Part shown: positions 1 through 5,972 of the stretch, one piece after another | Layout of the letters: every line of letters begins with the position of its first letter | Numbering within the stretch: the first letter of the stretch is position 1 | NCBI GenBank assembly: GCA_023142175.1 | Contig: JAGLJX010000370.1 | Location: forward strand, 1-7,139 | Source: Emcibacter sp. | GTDB lineage: Bacteria > Pseudomonadota > Alphaproteobacteria > Sphingomonadales > Emcibacteraceae | Direction: 5' to 3' | DNA length: 7,139 nucleotides | Translations under genes and position numbers: made by a program | Notes under the pieces: model-generated | What the model saw: only the letters and a program-made list of their open reading frames with translations | Database searches by the model: none | Told to the model about the DNA's origin: nothing

Positions 1-1114
1 TGGCGTACCATGCGATGGAATATTTAGAGCTTAGACCGATGGATTTTTCCGCATATTTCCGCGCCTGTTCCAGCGGGTCATCAGAACGGACATTAAAACT
101 GAAGCGATATTCATCAAGGGCAAGAAAAGCAAGGCCCGCCCATGCATCAGGATAATTCGGATCAATCTTGATGGCCTTATCCAGACTGTCTCTTGCCCGT
201 ATGTGAGCTTCCGGTGAAAGCTCAAATAAATAGTCATGGAGCAGCAACATGCTTTCATAGGCTTCCATATATTCGGTTGTGCTGCGTTTCATATCGACGG
301 CACTGGTGCGCATCACCGCCCCATATGTATCGCCTATAGTGGCTGCCACATGGGTAGCAATTTCATCCTGCACATCAATCAGATTTTCCGGGGTTAGCTT
401 ACGGTCATAATTCTCTGACCAGACCACCGCCGCATTCGTGGCATTTAGCAATCTGGCTGAAACCCTTATTTGTTCTCCCGCGCGCCGGATACTGCCTTCC
501 AGAATATAATGGGCTTCCAGTTCCGCACTTAGGCGTCGAATGTCAACGGCCTTGCCTTTATATCTCGATGTAGTACGGCGGGATATGACGTAAAGTGACG
601 GGCTAAGGGACAGGTGATTGATAATTTCTTCTGTAATACCATCGCAGAAAAGTTCCTGAGAAGCCTCACTGCTTAAATTCTCAAAAGGCAGAACAGCAAT
701 GGCCGGCCCCGTGGGCGGTGCCGCCGCTGCGGAGAATACAGGGTCTTTTTTCATCAGTGAGGATGATTGTTCTGACAATAGTATTTTTGGGGCATAGGAG
801 CCTTTAGGTAAGGAGATGCTGATCTGATCAGCCGTGCCTTCTTCCATATAATAATGTTCAAGCAGCCGCCGCAGGCGTCCGGCTTCCACGCGAACAATGG
901 CGTCCGTCTGCGGATCGAATGTCTCGTCCTTATCAAAAACTTCCAAGCCAAGTGTATAGCCCTTGATCAGATGCGCCCGATCCCCAAGATATTCTTCCAC
1001 CACATACTGGAGGAACCGAATAATTCGGTTTTTATTTTTAAATGTCTCACTGTCCAGAATAGACCCAAGCTGCGTTCTGATCTTGTCCGGCGAAAGAGAA
1101 ATATCTGACGGCAT
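1..1114 (-). CDS. Winged-helix-like / TolB-like / TPR protein, N-terminal part (cut by left edge)
   Basis: This gene starts with ATG at 1114 and is open to the window edge, giving 371 residues without a stop. An in-frame stop lies a short way upstream with no other ATG after it, so this start is favoured, although no good Shine-Dalgarno sequence precedes it. Residues about 8-110 match the N-terminal domain of proteins often labelled 'adenylate cyclase' or 'TPR protein': RFLQYVVEEYLG (33-44), KGYTLGLEVF (51-60), FDPQTDAIVRVEAGRLRRLL (66-85) and LPKGSYAP (102-109). That domain resembles an OmpR-type winged helix. Residues about 137-260 form a TolB/FlgO-like domain (AIAVLPFENLS, LFCDGITEEI, YILEGSIRR, VWSENYDR). 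TPR-like helices begin near 285-335 (LDKAIKIDPNYPDAWAGLA). No membrane segment separates the domains, so a cytoplasmic protein is likely, unlike CadC. No cyclase catalytic domain is visible, so calling it a cyclase would be unjustified. A regulatory or scaffold role is inference. Confidence -1.
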   Translation of the reverse strand, partial: MPSDISLSPDKIRTQLGSILDSETFKNKNRIIRFLQYVVEEYLGDRAHLIKGYTLGLEVFDKDETFDPQTDAIVRVEAGRLRRLLEHYYMEEGTADQISISLPKGSYAPKILLSEQSSSLMKKDPVFSAAAAPPTGPAIAVLPFENLSSEASQELFCDGITEEIINHLSLSPSLYVISRRTTSRYKGKAVDIRRLSAELEAHYILEGSIRRAGEQIRVSARLLNATNAAVVWSENYDRKLTPENLIDVQDEIATHVAATIGDTYGAVMRTSAVDMKRSTTEYMEAYESMLLLHDYLFELSPEAHIRARDSLDKAIKIDPNYPDAWAGLAFLALDEYRFSFNVRSDDPLEQARKYAEKSIGLSSKYSIAWYA

Positions 1115-1149
1115 AAATGTTTTCTTACAATTTTGTCCAAATGAACTTT

Positions 1150-1178
1150 ATTATATGAACAAATAAGGCAAAATTTAA
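1150..1178 (-). promoter_or_regulatory. Possible sigma70 promoter for the TolB-like/TPR gene
   Basis: On the minus strand a perfect TATAAT -10 box lies at 1155-1150. A 17-nt spacer separates it from TTAAAT at 1178-1173, which matches the TTGACA consensus at only 3 of 6 positions. Transcription would start near 1143, about 29 nt before the ATG. The 79-nt gap after the acyl-CoA dehydrogenase gene is AT-rich, so the -10 match could be chance. Read-through from the upstream operon is the alternative. Confidence -1.
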
Positions 1179-1193
1179 AGGCCCAAATAAAAA

Positions 1194-2330
1194 TTAACGC
1201 ATTATCATGGATCTGTTGATGATCATGCGCTGAATGTCTGACGTACCCTCGTAAATCTGGCAGACGCGTACATCCCGATATATGCGCTCTAGTGGGAAGT
1301 CCCGCAGGTAGCCATATCCGCCCAAAGTCTGAATTGCCGCAGAGCAAACTTCTTCTGCTACTTCGGATGCCAGTAATTTTGCCATACAGGCTTCGGTGAG
1401 GCAGGGAATTTCCCGATCTTTGAGGGACGCCGCATTCAACACCATTAATCGCGCCGCTTCCAGCTTTGTCGCCATATCGGCAAGGCGAAAGCCTACGGCC
1501 TGATGGTTGATGATGGTCTTGCCGAAAGATGTTCGTTCATTGGCATAGGCAACCGCATGATCAAGGGCGGCTTTTGCCATGCCGACACTTTGGGCCGCAA
1601 TACCAATGCGCCCTGTTTCAAGGTTGGACAGGGCCACGCGGTAGCCGTCATTTTCCTTGCCCAGAAGCATATCATCTGTGACAGCCATATCGTCAAGAAT
1701 CAGGGTACAGGTGTCCGATGATTTCTGACCCAGCTTTTCTTCAACCCCCGCAACCGTATATCCGGGCAGGTCAGTGGGAACCAGAAATGCAGAAATGCCT
1801 TTTTTACCAAGATCAGGATCAGTGACCGCAAATATAATCGCCGCACCACCAATTTTGCCGGATGTGATGAATTGCTTGGTGCCATTAATGACCCAGCCGT
1901 TATCGGTTTTCTTTGCACGGGTTTTCAACATGCTGGCATCTGATCCGGCCTGTGGTTCGGTCAGGCAGAAAGCACCGATGATCTTACCCTGTGCCAGTGG
2001 CTTCAGAAATTTTTCTTTCTGGGCATCCGTACCGTCTTTCAGAACAGCCGCACAGACGGGCGCGTTATTGACGCTCATTATGGTGCTTACCCCACCATCA
2101 CCACCGGCAATTTCCATCAGGGCAAGGGCATAAGATATATAATCGGTTTCCGCACCACCCCATTGTTCGGGAACAGTCATTCCCATCAGGCCCAATGCCC
2201 CCATGCGGTGCAGTACCTCCATAGGAAGATCGCCTGTTTTGTCCCATTCTGCTGCGTTTGGCGCCAATTCGTTAGCGGCGAAATCCCGGGCCATATCCCG
2301 GATCATTTCCTGTTCTTCTGATAAAATCAT
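1194..2330 (-). CDS. Acyl-CoA dehydrogenase
   Basis: This is a complete 378-residue FAD-dependent acyl-CoA dehydrogenase. It catalyses alpha,beta-dehydrogenation of an acyl-CoA, the first oxidative step of fatty-acid or branched-chain acyl-CoA breakdown, in the cytoplasm, passing electrons to ETF. It shows family signature 1 (CLTEPQAGSDASM, 122-134), the substrate/FAD segment TKQFITSG (151-158), ETGRIGIAAQ (238-247), QTLGGYGYLRDFPLER (334-349) and the C-terminal IYEGTSDIQR. Glu361 of that last motif is the expected catalytic base, placed as in medium- and short-chain enzymes. The start at 2330 is chosen because MILSEEQ is the normal N-terminus and a GGAG lies 10 nt upstream. An in-frame ATG at 2375 would add 15 residues read from inside the thiolase gene. 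Only 1 nt separates the thiolase stop from this start, implying co-transcription and translational coupling. Exact chain length or branching preference cannot be read from the sequence; a short/branched-chain substrate is a guess. Confidence -1.
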   Translation of the reverse strand: MILSEEQEMIRDMARDFAANELAPNAAEWDKTGDLPMEVLHRMGALGLMGMTVPEQWGGAETDYISYALALMEIAGGDGGVSTIMSVNNAPVCAAVLKDGTDAQKEKFLKPLAQGKIIGAFCLTEPQAGSDASMLKTRAKKTDNGWVINGTKQFITSGKIGGAAIIFAVTDPDLGKKGISAFLVPTDLPGYTVAGVEEKLGQKSSDTCTLILDDMAVTDDMLLGKENDGYRVALSNLETGRIGIAAQSVGMAKAALDHAVAYANERTSFGKTIINHQAVGFRLADMATKLEAARLMVLNAASLKDREIPCLTEACMAKLLASEVAEEVCSAAIQTLGGYGYLRDFPLERIYRDVRVCQIYEGTSDIQRMIINRSMIMR

Positions 2331-2331
2331 C

Positions 2332-3528
2332 TTACATAAGCTCCACAGCCATGGCGGTTGCTTCGCCGCCACCAATACAAAGCGCCGCTATGCCGCGTTT
2401 CTTATCATGGGTTTTCAGGGCCGAGATCAGTGTGACCAATATACGTGCGCCGGATGCGCCGATGGGATGACTCATGGCACAGGCCCCGCCATGAACATTC
2501 ACTTTGTCATGGTCAAGGTCAAGATCACGCATAGCCGCCATTGTAACCACTGCAAAGGCCTCGTTTATTTCATAAAGATCCACATCGGCACCGGTCCAGC
2601 CGATCTTTTCATAAAGCTTGTTTATGGCCCCGATGGGCGCGGTGGAGAACCATTCCGGAGCATGGGCATGGGTGCTATGGCCGACAATTTTGGCTATGGG
2701 GGTAAGTCCCCGCTGTTCAGCATCCGATTGCTTCATTAGAATCAAGGCCGCCGCACCATCAGAAATGGAGCTTGAATTAGCAGCCGTTACCGTACCATCC
2801 TTGGCAAAGGCCGGACGCAGGGTAGGGATTTTATCAATGCGGGCCTTTCCCGGTTGCTCGTCCGTATCGTAAATTGTTTCACCTTTCCGGGATTTTACGG
2901 TTACCGGTGAAATCTCACTTGTGAAATAGCCTTTCTCAATGGCGGCATTAGCACGGTTCAGGGATGAAATGGCGTAATTATCCTGTGCTTCGCGGGTGAA
3001 CTGGTAATGCTGTGCGGTTTGTTCGGCGAATACACCCATCAGCTTGCCCTTATCATAGGCATCTTCAAGTCCGTCATGGAACATGCTGTCTTTGACTTCC
3101 GCGTGACCAAGACGGGCTCCGCCGCGCATCTTAGGCAGCAGATAAGGCGCATTGGTCATGCTTTCCATGCCACCCGCAACCATAATATCATTAGAGCCCG
3201 CCAAAATAGAATCATGAGCCATCATTGTGGCCTGCATGCCGGAACCACACATTTTATTGACGGTACTGCACCCCACATCCTGCGGTAGGCCAGCCCCCAG
3301 AATGGCCTGACGCGCCGGAGCCTGTCCCTGTCCTGCGGGTAGGACACATCCCATGAAGGCTTCATCTATATCCGCTGGTTTCAGGCCAGAATTATCAAGC
3401 GCACCCTTAACTGCGACCGCCCCAAGATCAGCCGCAGGGAGAGTTGCAAAATTACCTTGAAATCCCCCCATAGGCGTTCTAGACATACCAACAATTACGA
3501 TGGGATCAGATGCTAAATTATGGGCCAT
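2332..3528 (-). CDS. Thiolase (acetyl-CoA C-acyltransferase/acetyltransferase)
   Basis: This is a complete 398-residue thiolase of about the usual family length. It catalyses thiolytic cleavage of 3-ketoacyl-CoA (or the reverse condensation of acetyl-CoA), the last step of beta-oxidation. Four active-site positions are present: nucleophile Cys94 in NKMCGSGMQA, Asn322 in INEAFA, His354 in SHPIGASGAR and Cys384 in CIGGGEATAM. The usual GHPIG motif reads SHPIG here, a small departure next to the catalytic His. The start is supported by a strong Shine-Dalgarno AGGAG (complement of 3538-3542) 9 nt upstream. It is the first gene of an operon with the acyl-CoA dehydrogenase and lies divergent to a TetR regulator whose probable operator abuts this gene's promoter. 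Degradative use is inferred from the dehydrogenase partner and the repressor; a biosynthetic acetoacetyl-CoA role is less likely. Confidence -1.
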   Translation of the reverse strand: MAHNLASDPIVIVGMSRTPMGGFQGNFATLPAADLGAVAVKGALDNSGLKPADIDEAFMGCVLPAGQGQAPARQAILGAGLPQDVGCSTVNKMCGSGMQATMMAHDSILAGSNDIMVAGGMESMTNAPYLLPKMRGGARLGHAEVKDSMFHDGLEDAYDKGKLMGVFAEQTAQHYQFTREAQDNYAISSLNRANAAIEKGYFTSEISPVTVKSRKGETIYDTDEQPGKARIDKIPTLRPAFAKDGTVTAANSSSISDGAAALILMKQSDAEQRGLTPIAKIVGHSTHAHAPEWFSTAPIGAINKLYEKIGWTGADVDLYEINEAFAVVTMAAMRDLDLDHDKVNVHGGACAMSHPIGASGARILVTLISALKTHDKKRGIAALCIGGGEATAMAVELM

Positions 3529-3537
3529 TTTAATTTT

Positions 3538-3542
3538 CTCCT
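3538..3542 (-). promoter_or_regulatory. Shine-Dalgarno site of the thiolase gene
   Basis: The minus strand reads AGGAG here, 9 nt before the thiolase ATG. It is one of the best ribosome-binding sites in the window and fixes the start at 3528. Confidence -1.
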
Positions 3543-3561
3543 AGAAATATGTTGAGTTTAA

Positions 3562-3577
3562 GTTACTCATGGGTAAC
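3562..3577. promoter_or_regulatory. Candidate TetR operator (16-bp near-perfect palindrome)
   Basis: GTTACTCATGGGTAAC is symmetric at 14 of 16 positions, with GTTAC/GTAAC arms and a CATG centre; only one base pair (T against G) breaks the symmetry. It lies in the 79-bp divergent gap between the thiolase gene and the tetR gene at 3608. On the minus strand it directly follows the -10 box of the thiolase promoter, so a bound dimer would cover the transcription start. Size, symmetry and position fit a TetR-family operator. That the neighbouring regulator binds it is inference. Confidence -1.
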
Positions 3578-3606
3578 AATATAGGCTTGTAAAATAGAAT
3601 TGGCAA
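3578..3606 (-). promoter_or_regulatory. Sigma70-type promoter of the thiolase / acyl-CoA dehydrogenase operon
   Basis: On the minus strand TTGCCA (3606-3601, 5 of 6 consensus matches) is followed after exactly 17 nt by TATATT (3583-3578, 5 of 6). The start of transcription would fall near 3571, inside the palindrome at 3562-3577, and the leader would be about 40 nt. The -35 box ends 2 nt from the ATG of the divergent tetR gene, so the two genes share a very tight control region. Confidence -1.
3590..3595 (+). promoter_or_regulatory. Possible -10 box of the first tetR gene
   Basis: TAAAAT matches the -10 consensus at 5 of 6 positions, but I see no convincing -35 box at the right distance. Transcription would start around 3602. 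That leaves only a few leader bases before the ATG at 3608, or about 15 before the in-frame ATG at 3617. A nearly leaderless message or use of the second ATG are both possible. Confidence -1.
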
Positions 3607-3607
3607 G

Positions 3608-4237
3608 ATGGATAAAATGATTAGAAAACTGAAACTTTCCAAGCCTGTCCTAAACCGTGAAGAGAAGAGACAGCTTAAACTGCATGCCATATTGCGCCAT
3701 GCGGCGGCGGCTTTCATGGATAAGGGATATTATAAAACATCCCTTGATGATATTGCCCGCTTGCATAAGGTCACCAAGCCGACCCTGTATTATTATATCA
3801 AAAATAAAGAAGATATTCTGATCAAATGTGAAGAAGTGGCCAGTATTCGTATCAATGGACTTCTGGATGTAGTTACCGCAACGGATGAGACAGGCTTTGT
3901 CCAGTTGCAGAAATTCATTGAAGGTTATGTGGAAATCGTCACCGATGACATCATCCGTTGTCATATCCGCCACCGGGGGCAGCGCGAAGACCCGCAGGCC
4001 CGTGCCGACAGTCTGGAAATGCACCGCTCTATTGAGCATCGGGTGCGTGAAATTCTGGGACGTGGGATGACAGATGGCTCAATCCGCGACTGTAATTCAA
4101 CCATAATTGCTATATTATTATTTGATGCGTTGAATGGTATTTCTGCATGGTATCGGGACGAAGGCAAGGTTAATCATGAAGACCTCATCGCACAGGTGTT
4201 GCTGATCGTGACGCAAGGCGTTAAAAGTCAGGTATGA
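3608..4237 (+). CDS. TetR/AcrR-family transcriptional regulator (divergent to the thiolase operon)
   Basis: This is a 209-residue TetR-family repressor. A basic N-terminal extension of about 20 residues precedes the DNA-binding domain: HAILRHAAAAFMDKGYYKTS (26-45), then the helix-turn-helix SLDDIARLHKVTKPTLYYYI (45-64) and NKEDIL (66-71). The recognition helix is around TKPTLYYYI. The rest is a helical ligand-binding domain ending in FDALNGISAWYRDEGKVNHEDL (172-193), similar in layout to acyl-CoA-responsive TetR proteins. The start could be 3608 or the fourth codon at 3617; neither has a strong Shine-Dalgarno sequence. The gene is divergent from the thiolase/dehydrogenase operon, with a palindrome in the shared gap. 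The likely role is repression of that operon and of itself, relieved by an acyl-CoA or related intermediate. The ligand is inferred from context only. Confidence -1.
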   Translation: MDKMIRKLKLSKPVLNREEKRQLKLHAILRHAAAAFMDKGYYKTSLDDIARLHKVTKPTLYYYIKNKEDILIKCEEVASIRINGLLDVVTATDETGFVQLQKFIEGYVEIVTDDIIRCHIRHRGQREDPQARADSLEMHRSIEHRVREILGRGMTDGSIRDCNSTIIAILLFDALNGISAWYRDEGKVNHEDLIAQVLLIVTQGVKSQV

Positions 4238-4256
4238 GGTCAGAGAAATTTTTCTT

Positions 4257-4285
4257 TTGGCAATATGTTAATCTTAAGTTACGAT
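4257..4285 (+). promoter_or_regulatory. Sigma70-type promoter of the PilZ gene
   Basis: TTGGCA (4257-4262, 5 of 6) is followed after exactly 17 nt by TACGAT (4280-4285, 4 of 6). Transcription would begin near 4292, giving a leader of about 25 nt that contains the AGGGG ribosome-binding site at 4306-4310. The PilZ gene can therefore be transcribed apart from the tetR gene, which ends 79 nt before it. Confidence -1.
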
Positions 4286-4316
4286 CTGCTAAATACCAGA
4301 AACATAGGGGTGAATA

Positions 4317-4631
4317 ATGTTTAAAAAACCGAATGATGGCCAAAAGCGTATTGATGATCGCTTGGATGTATTGTGGGATGCGGTTGCGATTATTGATGAT
4401 AAAGAATATTCTTGTGAGGTGGCGAATGTATCCACGGCGGGCGTCCTGATGAAGCTGGATATAGACATCAAGGAACATCATGAGTTCTTTTTGAATGTTG
4501 AGGAACTTAATGAATATGCGGTTAAGGTTGCCTGGGCCAACCGCCCATTTTACGGCTTGGTGCTAATGGTGGGCGATGATCTTAAATTAAAAGATCACGC
4601 AGACAAAATCGGGTTGGAAAACAAGAACTAA
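4317..4631 (+). CDS. Single-domain PilZ protein (probable c-di-GMP binder)
   Basis: This is a 104-residue protein that is essentially one PilZ domain. Both halves of the c-di-GMP-binding signature are visible: RxxxR as RIDDR (Arg11-Arg15) and [DN]xSxxG as NVSTAG (Asn37, Ser39, Gly42). They are spaced as in typical PilZ domains, with beta-strand-like segments following (VKVAWANRPFYGLVLMV, 69-85). No membrane segment or second domain is present. Such proteins act as cytoplasmic c-di-GMP receptors that change motility, surface attachment or polysaccharide output through a partner; the partner is not evident here. The start has a good Shine-Dalgarno AGGGG 6 nt upstream. It is convergent with the M24 peptidase gene across only 4 nt. 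A PilZ fold that no longer binds nucleotide is the alternative, but the intact motifs argue against it. Confidence -1.
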   Translation: MFKKPNDGQKRIDDRLDVLWDAVAIIDDKEYSCEVANVSTAGVLMKLDIDIKEHHEFFLNVEELNEYAVKVAWANRPFYGLVLMVGDDLKLKDHADKIGLENKN

Positions 4632-4635
4632 TCCA

Positions 4636-5853
4636 TTATTTTTCATATCCAAAGGGATCATCAATGCTGTGGCTGGGTACTGTGAACCATCTGGGGCCGT
4701 CTTCTGTCATGTAGAAATGGTCTTCAAGTCGCACACCAAATTCACCGGGGATGCATATCATTGGCTCATTGGAAAAACACATTCCGGGGGCGAGGGTGCT
4801 ATTGTCGCCTGAGTTCAGATAAGGCCATTCGTGAATATCCATGCCGATGCCGTGGCCAGTCCGGTGAGGAAGTCCGGGTAATTTATAATCCGGGCCAAGC
4901 TGATGTTTTTCCAGACATTCCCGCGCCGCGAGGTCCACATCACCGCATCTTGTCCCCACCTGCGCCTGATTGAATGCCGCCGCCTGTGCCTTCTTTTCAA
5001 TATCCCAGATATGGCGTTGACGGGCATTTGGTTCGCCGTAAACATAGGTGCGGGTGATGTCAGAGATATATCCCTGCAACTGACAGCCGGTGTCGATCAG
5101 CACCATGTCATTTTCTTCCAGTGTTTTCGGGCTTTTCACTCCATGCGGATAGGCGCTATCTTCGCCGAAAAGCACAATCACGAAATACGACCCGGCTGGT
5201 GCGCCGACTTTTTTATGGGCGGCATGGATGAAACTTTCAACTTCACTCACCGCGATACCAGTGCGCAGGATACGGGCGGCGGCCTTATGGACCTCCAAGG
5301 TCATATCCTTAACCCGTTGCATGATGGCAATTTCATTAGGGGACTTGATTTGGCGGCAGGTGGCACTGATCATTTTTGCGGTAACATAGTCAAATTCCGG
5401 CGCGGCAAGGGCGATGCCGTTGCTGATGAAAAAGGGACAGGATTCGTCCAGTGCAATTTTTCCCTCTTTCAGGCCTAACGCAAGGAGCATCTCCCGAAAC
5501 AGGTCGTAAGGGTTTTCATGTTCCTGCCAACCATGAACCTTACCCGTAAGGCCCATATATTGTTCCAACGTGCCGACTTCGAATACTGGTGAAATATATT
5601 CTATTGCGCCCTGTGCCGGAATGATGGCACCGACCATGCGTTCGCTTGGGCGCCATACGGTTCCGGTAAAATAGCTCATGCTGGTCCCCGCATGGATATA
5701 CATGGCGGCAATATCCTGCTCCTGCATTAGCTTCTGCGCTTGGGCCACACGGGCGGCATATTCATCCAGAGCAATAGGGGTTATATCGCTTGTCATATCT
5801 ACAAGTTTGTTCAATTCAGTCTCTGCGGATGATCCACCAACGCCTATTGTCAT
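4636..5853 (-). CDS. M24-family metallopeptidase (Xaa-Pro aminopeptidase / prolidase type)
   Basis: This is a 405-residue protein with a creatinase/prolidase N-terminal domain (about 30-165) and a pita-bread catalytic domain (about 170-400). All five metal ligands are present: Asp254 and Asp265 (LIDTG...SDITRTY), His334 (HRTGHGIGMDIHEWP), Glu363 (SNEP) and Glu377 (RLED). The Asp-Asp spacing of 11 and the His330/His334/His341 pattern match E. coli aminopeptidase P, and His237 (AYPHG) sits where that enzyme has its proton-shuttle His. It should be a dinuclear-metal (often Mn) enzyme cutting bonds next to proline. No signal peptide is seen, so it is probably cytoplasmic. The ATG has an AGGA (complement of 5862-5865) 8 nt upstream. 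It lies divergent to a TetR gene with repeated sites in the gap, so regulated expression is plausible. Creatinase or another M24 hydrolase cannot be excluded; the exact substrate is unknown. Confidence -1.
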   Translation of the reverse strand: MTIGVGGSSAETELNKLVDMTSDITPIALDEYAARVAQAQKLMQEQDIAAMYIHAGTSMSYFTGTVWRPSERMVGAIIPAQGAIEYISPVFEVGTLEQYMGLTGKVHGWQEHENPYDLFREMLLALGLKEGKIALDESCPFFISNGIALAAPEFDYVTAKMISATCRQIKSPNEIAIMQRVKDMTLEVHKAAARILRTGIAVSEVESFIHAAHKKVGAPAGSYFVIVLFGEDSAYPHGVKSPKTLEENDMVLIDTGCQLQGYISDITRTYVYGEPNARQRHIWDIEKKAQAAAFNQAQVGTRCGDVDLAARECLEKHQLGPDYKLPGLPHRTGHGIGMDIHEWPYLNSGDNSTLAPGMCFSNEPMICIPGEFGVRLEDHFYMTEDGPRWFTVPSHSIDDPFGYEK

Positions 5854-5879
5854 TCTCTGATTCCTGTAAAATATTTATA

Positions 5880-5919
5880 TTAACCGGATGTTCGGTCAAT
5901 CTTTTGACCTTTCGGCTAA
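5880..5919. promoter_or_regulatory. Candidate operator cluster between the M24 peptidase and tetR genes
   Basis: Three overlapping symmetries are visible. TTAACCG (5880-5886) and CGGTCAA (5893-5899) form an inverted repeat, with 6 of 7 pairs and a 6-nt gap. GGTCAA (5894-5899) and TTGACC (5904-5909) form a perfect 6-bp inverted repeat around TCTT. A looser TTGACC...CGGCTAA element covers 5904-5919. In addition TTCGGTCAAT (5891-5900) recurs as TTCGGCTAAT (5911-5920), 20 bp away, which is about two helical turns. The layout suggests one or two TetR dimers bound on one face of the DNA, controlling both divergent genes. The assignment to the adjacent regulator is inference. Confidence -1.
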
Positions 5920-5932
5920 TAATATATAAGAT
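5904..5932 (+). promoter_or_regulatory. Possible promoter of the second tetR gene
   Basis: TTGACC (5904-5909, 5 of 6) and TAAGAT (5927-5932, 4 of 6) are 17 nt apart. The -35 box is one arm of the GGTCAA/TTGACC palindrome, so bound repressor would block it. An alternative -10, TATTAT at 5938-5943, has no clear -35. On the opposite strand the other arm also reads TTGACC and could serve the peptidase gene, but I see no well-spaced -10 there; the nearest, TATAAA at 5879-5874, has a spacer of only 14. Confidence -1.
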
Positions 5933-5972
5933 GTGTGTATTATTTAATCCATAAAAAAGAACCAGTTTAAAC

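Noticed and set aside
1..1114. Labelling the left-edge protein an adenylate cyclase
   Set aside because: Relatives carry that name in databases, but no guanylate/adenylate cyclase catalytic motif is present in the 371 visible residues.
967..1347. A 126-codon minus-strand frame crossing the dehydrogenase end and the start of the TolB-like gene
   Set aside because: It overlaps two well-supported genes in another frame, and its peptide is an out-of-frame reading of both.
2331..2375. An upstream in-frame ATG that would lengthen the acyl-CoA dehydrogenase by 15 residues
   Set aside because: The extra residues come from inside the thiolase gene and do not fit the family N-terminus, while MILSEEQ with a GGAG upstream does.
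2203..2739. A 178-codon open frame on the plus strand opposite the thiolase and dehydrogenase genes
   Set aside because: It lies antisense to two genes with full family motifs, and its translation shows no recognisable domain. It is a shadow frame.
4244..4255. AGAAA-TT-TTTCT hairpin after the first tetR gene
   Set aside because: The stem is almost all A-T with a 2-nt loop, too weak to act as a terminator, and it is typical of AT-rich gaps.
4903..5478. A 191-codon open frame on the plus strand opposite the M24 peptidase gene
   Set aside because: It is antisense to a complete peptidase with all metal ligands and its composition does not look like a protein family. It is a shadow frame.
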